From Gigaspora margarita (lineage: Eukaryota > Glomeromycota > Glomeromycetes > Diversisporales > Gigasporaceae): DNA of 64,000 bases. Position numbers and translations under genes: made by a program. The stretch is from positions 495,526-559,525 of the forward strand of contig WTPW01000017.1 in NCBI GenBank assembly GCA_009809945.1, in the 5' to 3' direction. The notes beneath the pieces were generated by a model. The model made no database searches, had not been told where the DNA came from, and was given only the letters and a program-made list of their open reading frames with translations. Positions 57,318 to 64,000 of this stretch are shown piece after piece; position 1 is the first letter of the stretch; each line of letters opens with the position of its first letter.

Positions 57318-57794
57318 TAACAGTGTCCACAAAATTCCAGTTGGATGTGTCGGATATAGGTCGACGTTTAGCCCAAGTTGTTAGCAGGTTCTATAGCAAA
57401 ATTATCAGCTGGGCATTTTTTACTTAATGAATGGATATGATTTATTAGTAAAATTTTTATGATCTTGGGCAAAATTGATCAATTCCGATCCGGCCGCCAT
57501 GATTCCGATGCATTCCGAAGTATTCCGACCCGGAATTTTTGGGACGCCCCTGTATGAGTTCTTCAATGATAGCCGTGAGCTCATACCAAAATTCCGGTTG
57601 GAATACGTCGGAGTGCATCGTAATCATGGCCAACTAGATCGGAATTGATCGATTTAGCCTCAAGATAATAAAACCCCATTCATTATTAAGTAAAAGTGCC
57701 CAGCTGATAATTTTGCTATAGAACTGCTAATAAATAGTGCTAAACGCCGACCTAGACCCGACGCATCCGACCCGGAATTTTGTGACCCTCCTGT
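57318..57794. mobile_element. Two copies of one MITE in opposite orientation
   Basis: Copy a (about 57318-57556) starts GTGTCCACAAAATTCC and ends GGAATTTTTGGGACGCCCC. Copy b (about 57585-57794) is its reverse: CAAAATTCCGGTTGGAATAC.. to GGAATTTTGTGACCCTCC. Shared inner blocks include ATAGCAAAATTATCAGCTGG and GATCAATTCCGAT. CTGTA follows both right ends. The pair together forms a large inverted repeat. Confidence 0.6.
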
Positions 57795-57921
57795 AAAATT
57801 CGATAGCCGTGACCGTTCCACATGTCACGTTTCCGAAAATGATCATCCAATAAAAGTTCGATCACGTGGGGGTAAAATTTTTGTGGGTGATCTACAGGCG
57901 TTATCTACATGCGGGGTTATA

Positions 57922-58433
57922 TGGGCTGCCGTCAATAGAAATCAGGCAGATCTACATTTGAAAAAAAAGCCTTAACTTTCACAGCTCATATCTCGATGAG
58001 TTTATAGCTATCTTGATAATTTAATATTCAAAATAAAGCTTACGATCTAAGCTTTCTTTTGAATATTAGGCCACGCCAATTTGATTCTTTGTTTAACATG
58101 ATCCCCCCCTCTATTTTTTAAAATTTATATGAGTCCAAAACACATTAATAATAATTAATAGTATTTGTCCCCCCTTAATTTTTTAAATTTTATATAACTA
58201 ATATATGTAAAATCAACCAATAAAATTGCAATATTATTATTTTTGTGTTTTTTTTTCCAATGCCCCACCCCCCTCTTACAGTTATTTTATGTTATGTTAA
58301 ACCAAGAATCAATTTGGTCTGGCCTTAATACATCAAGATAGCTTAAAATTCATCGAGATATGAGCTGTGAAAGTTAAAGGCATTAAATTTTTTTCAAATG
58401 TAGATCTGCCTGATTTCTAATGACGGCAGCCCA
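57922..58433. mobile_element. TA-flanked element with about 100-bp inverted ends
   Basis: TGGGCTGCCGTCAATAGAAA at 57922 and its inverted copy ending at 58433, flanked by TA (57920-57921, 58434-58435). The inverted ends extend about 100 bp, including CAGGCAGATCTACATTTGAA and CTCATATCTCGATGA. A second element (58069-58324) is nested inside. Without it the element is about 253 bp. Confidence 0.65.
58069..58324. mobile_element. PIF/Harbinger-like MITE, nested, 256 bp
   Basis: GGCCACGCCAATTTGATTCT at 58069 and inverted CAATTTGGTCTGGCC ending at 58324, flanked by TTA (58066-58068, 58325-58327). C-rich runs inside. Same family as the MITE at 63568-63833. Confidence 0.7.
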
Positions 58434-58435
58434 TA

Positions 58436-59287
58436 TGATTAATTCCTTCCAAAAACAAATAAACGAAAATCATTACTCCTACCAAAAAAAGGATTTTGCA
58501 AAAATCAGCATAGCGGTACTAGTATTAAACCATACGTCGATCTTGAACTATACCATAAACGGAAAAAAAGGAGATAACCATAATGCCTTCTAAATCAGGA
58601 AAAAATATAGCGCACCAAAAAGTTGAACGGAGCCATCCCTCCACATTTCATGTGATCGTACTGGTATACATTTCGTGCTTTGTACTACCTTCCTGGTAAG
58701 GATATCTTTTATAAATAATTTTTGTGCCACAGTAATCCGATTCTATAAATCACCGGTTTATTACATAAAGTACAAATTTAGCTTTTTCCAAAAATACCAG
58801 ACGTATGTGCAAGGGAATTATTTCCACAATTGTAGAAATTGATTGCAAAATTAATTGTCATTTTTTTAGAAGTATGCCCTGTATCCCCAAAACAATGATA
58901 ACAATCGTTAAGCTAATCTTTACCATTGTTTATTATAAGTTTTGGGAAGCAGGGTATACCATTAAAAAATGACAATCGATTTTGCTATCGTATAGGGATA
59001 CAAAATTTTAAAACAGCCAACGTTGTGGAATTGATTATTAACAATTTAAGTAATTCCACAATGTTGTGGAATTGATCATTAACAATTTTAGTAATTCTTT
59101 TGATAACATAAATCGTACAAATTTGTTATCGAGGAATAGTAAGTACAGTACGTAAAACAAATTAAATGTGCTACATAAAATATCCAAATTATTTAAACAT
59201 TCAAGAATTTCCTAACTTTGAAATATAATATAGTATACCTTTATTTTATTTTCTTAGTCAAAAATCTTAACTTTTTTATTAAAAAAG
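58436..59287. repeat. Upstream region with a hairpin and a tandem pair
   Basis: 58843-58988 is a hairpin with arms of about 65 bp (TTGTCATTTTTTTAGAAGTA, TGCCCTG, CCCCAAAAC), probably a small MITE. 59022-59100 has two units of about 41 bp, GTTGTGGAATTGAT.ATTAAC, just upstream of the membrane-protein gene, where they may influence its promoter. No other gene seen. Confidence 0.55.
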
Positions 59288-59377
59288 ATGTTTAAAAAAG
59301 TTCCTTAAACTTTGTTCTTTTTGGTATGCATATTTCCTTTCGTATCTGCAATATCTGCAAGTTTATCTCTTTTTGAA

Positions 59378-60484
59378 ATGTTTAATTTTGAAAAAGAGAA
59401 GTACATCCCCTACATAATAGTTACTGGAATTCTCTTCCCGGCATTAATTCCAATACCAGATAAATTCAAACAGTATATTCCAATACACAACCATCTTAAA
59501 AAATTAAGATCGATAATCAATTTATCTCTTTTAATATTCACATGCTTAATATTTCCACCCTTATTCTTTTATATAATGCAAAGCCTCAGTACTTTAACAA
59601 TAGTTTTTATAGCCTTTAGTTGCTCTATATTGGCAATGTATTTAGTATTAATCTTACTCAATAAATATATAAAAGATAAGCAAATATTGAACTGGGTCGC
59701 TATATTCTCGGTAATCCTCATATTATGTATTTTTCCACCATTATTTTCATATTCAAGATTTGGTTTCAACAAGTTAACAATAATTATAGCAGCCTTCACT
59801 TGGTCAACAATAATATTTGTTATAATATCATGTCTTGTTTCAGGAAAAGCATGCTTAATGTCATTAATAATAGTATTAATAATCTTTTTAATTTTTCCAC
59901 CTTTATTCTTATATGCAAACGAAAGTTTCAATAATATAACAATAACATATTTAATTTTATATGAATGCTTTATTCTATGTTTTGTATTAGCATCTATTAC
60001 CCAGTCTTTTCCTTGTTTTGATTGTTTGTTAGTTATTGTTATTTTGATATGTTGGGTAATTTATATTTATAATTTAGTATTAATATTCAAATCTGGTAAT
60101 ATTTTGACTATTGTAATTAATGTTTTGTTAGGATATATTTTATACGATGGCCCAATATCAAGAATCACGATGTGCACAATATTAAGAATTATTGCACGCA
60201 AAATTTTAGGTGGAATTGCTTACTACATATTTTTTTATATAATGCAAGATGAGGTCAATTCAATTTCACTTTTACTTTTTTGGGCAGATTTATGGACTAT
60301 ATTATTTGCTATTTATACTACTTTGGAAAATCTTTTTTATGGTGAAGATGAAATGCAAAAAATATCTTTAGGTCTATGGATAAGATTCGATTTTAATACA
60401 GGAGCTTATTTACATTTTGATTTCAACCTTAAAATTCCTGACCCAACAAATTTCGAATCAGATAATATAACAGATATAATATAA
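59378..60484 (+). CDS. Multi-pass membrane protein with threefold IFPPLF repeat
   Basis: The only long clean host-like frame, 368 codons from the ATG at 59378. About eight to ten hydrophobic segments fill residues 15-320. Three internal repeats each start (C/L)IFPPLF.Y and are followed by F/L..(L/I)TI and another membrane span: CLIFPPLFFYIMQSLSTLTI, CIFPPLFSYSRFGFNKLTI, LIFPPLFLYANESFNNITI. The C-terminal 60 residues are soluble and acidic (YGEDEMQKIS.. to TDII). The frame stays open upstream to 59309, with CIFPFVSAISASL that looks coding. An in-frame ATG at 59288 is cut off by TAA at 59306-59308, so either a short intron or a nonsense mutation lies there. AATAAA-type signals follow at about 60520. 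No known family is recognised; a role in membranes is all that can be said. Confidence 0.7.
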   Translation: MFNFEKEKYIPYIIVTGILFPALIPIPDKFKQYIPIHNHLKKLRSIINLSLLIFTCLIFPPLFFYIMQSLSTLTIVFIAFSCSILAMYLVLILLNKYIKDKQILNWVAIFSVILILCIFPPLFSYSRFGFNKLTIIIAAFTWSTIIFVIISCLVSGKACLMSLIIVLIIFLIFPPLFLYANESFNNITITYLILYECFILCFVLASITQSFPCFDCLLVIVILICWVIYIYNLVLIFKSGNILTIVINVLLGYILYDGPISRITMCTILRIIARKILGGIAYYIFFYIMQDEVNSISLLLFWADLWTILFAIYTTLENLFYGEDEMQKISLGLWIRFDFNTGAYLHFDFNLKIPDPTNFESDNITDII

Positions 60485-60854
60485 ATATATATATTTATAA
60501 AAGTAATAACAAGTATAAAATAATAAAGAATAATAAAATATATAGGCAATTTCTACTTGTACATTGTGTATGGATTTGATACGGATATTTTCATATCTCA
60601 AGGATATTACGGTATCTCAAAGTAACACGAATATCGAATCCGGTATGCTCATATAAGTATGTTACACTAACGCAGCCCATTAACACTATTCTAGACCATA
60701 TTAGGGTATCTGCACGACATTGTCGCGCTAAAACCAGGAACGTGGTATAACACTTTAATCCATAAGTCATGTCACAAAAATTTTGCAGTCCGTGATTTAC
60801 AAACCATTCAGATCAGGCCACGCAAAGTTGATTTTTCGTTTTGCACTACATGCA
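60485..60854. other. 3' region of the membrane-protein gene
   Basis: Contains AATAAAGAATAATAAAAT (about 60521), an inverted CGAATCCGG / GATACGGATAT region near 60578-60640, and at about 60718-60745 GACATTGTCGCGCTAAAACC AGGAACGTGG, related to a motif near 54383. No gene. Confidence 0.4.
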
Positions 60855-61065
60855 GTGTTTCGGCCGAAACCTCCCCAAAGTCCGAAACGTTTCGGCCCAG
60901 GAGTTTCGTTATCGCCCAAAATCCGAAACTTCCGAAATTGCCGAAACCTCCGAAATGGGCGAAACCCTCCGAAACTGGGCGAAACCGAAACTTCGAAGCC
61001 TCCGAAATGGGACGAAACCTTCCGAAATTGGGAAACCTAATATTCAGAAACTTCCGAAACTTAGC
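60855..61065. repeat. GC-richer CCGAAA array
   Basis: TCCGAAA(C/T) steps repeat about twenty times, often as CCGAAACCTCCGAAATGGGC. Composition differs sharply from the AT-rich surroundings. Both strands stay open by virtue of the repeat, so frames here are not genes. TTGATTTTTCGTTTTGCACTA just before it and TTAATTTTTCGGTTACATCA just after the following A-rich tract look like diverged direct repeats. Confidence 0.75.
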
Positions 61066-61630
61066 AAGTAAAAAAAAAACCCCCCCATCCCGCAAACTTG
61101 AGAACCTGAATAAAAAAAAGAAAAAAAAAAAAAAGAAAAGAAATACAAAACATTCAGAACAAAAAACGTGTTATTTCAGTATATGTCATTTAGGCCGCTT
61201 GAAATTAATTTTTCGGTTACATCACTAGGGATGGGTTCGGTCAGCTAGGTCAGCTATCGGTCAGCTATCATCGACTATCGACTAGTAGCCGACTATAGCC
61301 GGCTATAGCCGATAAATTACTTGATCAATTTCTTAATCAATTTTTCAATCAAGCATATAAACAAGTGCCAAATAATTATATTTTTATATGTTATACAGTT
61401 ATATATTAGAGTACCCTAGCCATGGCGAAAAAAAGTAGGCCACATGCTGTAAGCAGCCAATCAAAATAATCAAAATATTGAAGATCCGATCTACATTTCA
61501 AAACAATCTAATTCTGGTCAAATTTGTAGATCATTTGGCCTATAAAGTAATTTCAGCCTAGATTTTGATCGTTGCTCTTAGCCAATCAAAATCGAGAATC
61601 TGCTGTGACGTGACAGCTAGGGTGCCAGGC

Positions 61631-62492
61631 GCAAATCTTACGTTTTTGATACTCCTGCACTTACTTTTTTGATACTGATCTCAAAACTTTGAGCGAAGAT
61701 ATCTTGGCAACCATAAGACCAAATTTGGTAAAACATTTTTTATTTGAATTCTATGGCTTCATAGAATTCAAATAAAAAAAAATTCATCGAATTTAGTCAA
61801 GTGGTTGTCGAGTTATCTTCGCTCAAAGTCAGAGAAAATCAAAACGCCTATCAAAATAGAAGCTGCGCCAAATTTTTTTATCTAACTTTGAGCGAAGATA
61901 CCTCGACAACCATCTGACCAAATTTGATAAAACTTTTTTTTTGAATTCTATAGCTTCATATAATTCAAATAAAAAATTTTTATCGTATTTAGTCAAGTGG
62001 TTGTCAAGATATCTTCGCTCAAAGTCAAAACTATCAAAATAGAAGCTGCGCCAAATTTTTTTCTAAATTTGAGCGAAGATATCTTGACAACCACTTGACT
62101 AAATTCGATAAAGATTTTTTTATTTGAATTATATGAAGCTATAGAATTCAAAAAAAAAAGTTTTATCAAATTTGGTCAGATGGTTGTCGAGGTATCTTCG
62201 CTCAAAGTTAGATAAAAAATTTGGCGCAGCTTCTATTTTGATAGGCGTTTTGATTTTCTCTGACTTTGAGCGAAGATAACTCGACAACCACTTGACTAAA
62301 TTCGATGAATTTTTTTTTATTTGAATTCTATGAAACAATAGAATTCAAATAAAAAAAGTTTTACCAAATTTGGTCTTATGGTTGTCAAGATATCTTCGCT
62401 CAAAGTTTTAAAAATTCTTATTTTTACTGGGATTTTCATGTCGATCAGTATCAAAAAAGTAAGTGCAGGAGTATCAAAAACGTAAGATTTGC
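61631..62492. mobile_element. Palindromic element made of three hairpin modules, 862 bp
   Basis: GCAAATCTTACGTTTTTGAT at 61631 recurs inverted to 62492, and the whole is a near palindrome. Inside, ACTTTGAGCGAAGATATC.. and its reverse ..ATCTTCGCTCAAAGT alternate to give three smaller hairpins (about 61686-61840, 61886-62020, 62060-62205), with a fourth set at the right. The linker TATCAAAATAGAAGCTGCGC occurs three times, twice forward and once reversed. The possible 9-bp flanks GTGCCAGGC and GTATCAGGT match at only six positions, so a Mutator-like origin is only a weak suggestion. Confidence 0.75.
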
Positions 62493-62500
62493 GTATCAGG

Positions 62501-62663
62501 CAGTGTTATAAATTCAAAAAATTTTTATTGGCGCAAACGCAAAAAAAAAACGCATAAAAAAAAAATTTTATATGCGCGTTATATATACGGGGAGCCCCGA
62601 TATACGCGCAAATTTAAATATATGTGCGCTGCGCCTACTGCGCGGATCCAATTTACATCACTG
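62501..62663. mobile_element. Small hAT-like MITE, 163 bp
   Basis: CAGTGTTATAAATT at 62501 and inverted AATTTACATCACTG ending at 62663, with perfect 8-bp flanks GTATCAGG (62493-62500 and 62664-62671). Inside is a GC-richer hairpin around GGGGAGCCCC and several GCGC motifs. It inserted right beside the end of the palindromic element. Confidence 0.75.
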
Positions 62664-62673
62664 GTATCAGGTA

Positions 62674-62859
62674 CAGTCAACTCTTTCTATACCGAACTCT
62701 TGAGTCTGGTCAAAAAAAAAAGTTCACTATAAAAAATTACTATGTTTTCTTAAAAAACCACAGCTTTTTTTATACCGAACTATTAAGAAATTTTAAAATT
62801 TTGAGTTCATTATATCCAGAGTTCATTATAATGAGGTTCGTTATATCCAGAGTTGACTG
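62674..62859. mobile_element. pogo-like MITE, 186 bp
   Basis: CAGTCAACTCTTTCTATACC at 62674 and inverted TATCCAGAGTTGACTG ending at 62859, flanked by TA on both sides. Inner copies of TATACCGAACT and its partner AGTTCATTATA add to the hairpin. Confidence 0.8.
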
Positions 62860-63276
62860 TATAATTACCGTCAAAATTTCACTATCACATGATTTTTGGC
62901 CAATAAAATAACGAGATCAGGTGTAATGTAACACAAGCGGAAGATCAAAACAAAACGTTCGCTTCGCTAAAATTTACATAAGAAATCACCTTTCGCACCC
63001 TAATAAAAAAATTCCATGAGCGATTTTACTATATGTCTTGCTAACATCAAGCCCTATAGGAGCCCTAAAACGAATTGAAGTTTTTTGGGCATAGTCACGT
63101 GACAGTGAAAAAGTGACAGCGATTCTGGGGAAGATGCTAAGGCATTTCTTGCAATAATTCTATATAATTTGTACACTTAATGCTGAATTAAGCAATAATA
63201 TGATTCATTAGCCAGGAAATAAAAAAAGTTGGTATCGGCTACCCGGTCAGCTAAGCCGTTATAGTCGACTACATCG

Positions 63277-63386
63277 ACTACGGCTATAGCTGATCGGCTA
63301 GCCGACTATTAGCTGACCGAACCCATCCCTAACTACGGCTATAGCTGATCGGCTAGCCGACTATTAGCTGACCGAACCCATCCCTA
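63277..63386. repeat. Perfect 55-bp tandem duplication of a transposon end
   Basis: 63277-63331 and 63332-63386 are identical, each beginning ACTACGGCTATAGC and ending CCCATCCCTA. Both contain the full right end of the outer hAT-like element. Confidence 0.9.
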
Positions 63387-63952
63387 TACATCACCCTCAA
63401 GCTGAAGTCTCCCCCGCAAAATGAACAGCCAACCAAAACGCTGGATGACTCTCGCCAATCACATGATTTTCATCAACCCATTTTTATATGTTCGTTTATC
63501 GTTTCATTTGTTCGTTTCATTTTACCCCCTCTCCCTCCCTCCCGAGAGTCCTGGAAAGTGATGTTGAGGCCAGACCAATTTAATTCGGTGGTTTACATTA
63601 CCCCCCCTCCTCAGAGCCCCCTCCCTCATAGTAAAAAAATTTAGATAGATATACATAGGACTACGGAATATTTCGGAAAATTTTTATATAGTCCCGGAAC
63701 AAATCGGGAAAAATTTTTTTGAAAAAAAATTTTTTTTAAAATTTTACTATATGAACCACCCCTCCCCCCCCCCCCCCCCCCCCCTTTTGTGAGAAAGATG
63801 TAATGTAAACCACTGAATTAAATTGGTCTGGCCTAACCGAAGAATCAACTTCAAACGGCCTTATGCTCGCTATTACCGTTATGTGGATTCTCGTGATTTT
63901 ATTGGCTATTGGTTACTGTCGGAAGTTTCGCTTTAGCCCGAAAAACTGGTAA
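63387..63952 (+). pseudogene. Candidate transmembrane-protein C-terminal part, split by a MITE
   Basis: A frame open from the right target copy (63387) to 63567 reads YITLKLKSPPQNEQ, TLDDSRQSHDFHQP.. and ESWKVML. After the MITE it continues, in register if the MITE and one flank are removed, as TEESTSNGL, a membrane span LAITVMWILVILLAIGYC and a basic RKFRFSPKNW before TAA at 63950. Combined length is about 98 codons. The membrane span followed by a basic tail is the pattern of a single-pass anchor. Its start must lie elsewhere, perhaps beyond the nested transposon. No family recognised. Confidence 0.4.
63568..63833. mobile_element. PIF/Harbinger-like MITE, 266 bp
   Basis: GGCCAGACCAATTTAATTCG at 63568 and inverted TAAATTGGTCTGGCC ending at 63833, flanked by TGA (63565-63567) and TAA (63834-63836), one change from a 3-bp TAA duplication. 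The inverted ends run about 35 bp, including GTGGTTTACATTAC. The centre is C-rich with a run of more than 20 C bases at about 63761-63784. Related to the MITE at 58069. Confidence 0.7.
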
Positions 63953-64000
63953 AGCCCACATCTTTTTATGGCATAAATCCGAATTGTAAGATCCTACCTA

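Larger units (their letters stand above)
61226..63386. mobile_element. Outer hAT-like element, 2161 bp, TACATCAC duplication
   Basis: TAGGGATGGGTTCGGTCAGC at 61226 and its inverted copy ending at 63386, with perfect 8-bp flanks TACATCAC (61218-61225, 63387-63394). The ends fit hAT YARNG. Subterminal AGCCGACTATAGCCG-type motifs fill the first and last 100 bp, as is usual for transposase binding sites. No transposase frame. Three other elements sit inside it, and 61330-61620 and 62870-63220 appear to be its own filler. Confidence 0.85.

Noticed and set aside
60783..61228. Four overlapping frames of 76-96 codons on both strands
   Set aside because: The CCGAAA repeat keeps all frames open; the peptides are simple repeats.
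61622..62501. Firm Mutator-like assignment of the palindromic element by a 9-bp duplication
   Set aside because: At first GTGCCAGGC and GTATCAGGC seemed to match at seven of nine, but the last base of the right copy belongs to an inserted small hAT-like MITE. The true flank is GTATCAGGT with six of nine, too weak.
1..64000. tRNA, rRNA or CRISPR array
   Set aside because: I looked for T-loop GGTTCGA.TCC motifs with paired arms and for regularly spaced repeats with unique spacers and found none. Tandem arrays here lack unique spacers.

Overview
This is an AT-rich eukaryotic window made almost entirely of transposable elements, with very few host genes. The best guess for the organism is an arbuscular mycorrhizal fungus (Glomeromycotina, Rhizophagus-like). 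The reasons are Sel1-type repeats of the form CYEKGIGVEKD..KAF.YY, many decayed LINEs carrying RNase H, Tnp2-like and DUF6589-like transposase remnants, very AT-rich spacers and dense MITEs. Genus and species cannot be fixed without a search. All alignments here were made by eye.

Layout. 1-3860 is a decayed LINE on the minus strand (copy 1), cut by the window edge. 4250-4577 is an array of about 85-bp tandem repeats, interrupted by a 4458-bp DNA transposon (4578-9035) that carries a three-frame transposase-like gene. 9118-11585 is a 5'-truncated LINE (copy 2, minus). 11590-13610 is a Tnp2-like transposase pseudogene split by a TTAA-flanked element. 13621-16011 is a DUF6589-like pseudogene with a RING-like tail. 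17050-25850 is a long LINE on the plus strand (copy 3), whose reverse transcriptase is interrupted by a solo LTR and by a hAT-like element. 25850-34000 holds AT-rich repeats, MITEs, one LINE tail (31230-31842) and an assembly gap (32422-32666). 34012-39628 is LINE copy 4 (minus) with a 15-bp target duplication, split by a 1.5-kb palindrome. 40502-48470 is LINE copy 5 (minus), near full length, with a 19-bp target duplication and a pogo-like MITE inside it. 48490-54340 holds a three-copy dispersed repeat, a hAT-like element with an empty-site copy, and an eroded multi-exon gene. 54906-56480 holds Sel1 repeat remnants. 57318-59100 is a cluster of inverted-repeat elements. 59378-60484 is the one substantial open gene, a multi-pass membrane protein. 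61226-63386 is a nest of at least four DNA elements. 63387-63952 is a candidate membrane-anchor coding segment split by a MITE.

How the parts work together. The five LINEs share one design: ORF1 with an RRM-like fold where visible, then an ORF2 with endonuclease/exonuclease/phosphatase (EEP) endonuclease, reverse transcriptase, a connection region, RNase H and a C-terminal zinc knuckle. None is intact. The many short inverted-repeat elements have no transposase of their own and would depend on enzymes supplied elsewhere. At seven insertion sites the sequence gives independent support for the boundaries: either conceptual removal of the element plus one target copy rejoins an open reading frame, or an uninterrupted copy of the target exists in the window. 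These sites allow the order of insertions to be read directly.
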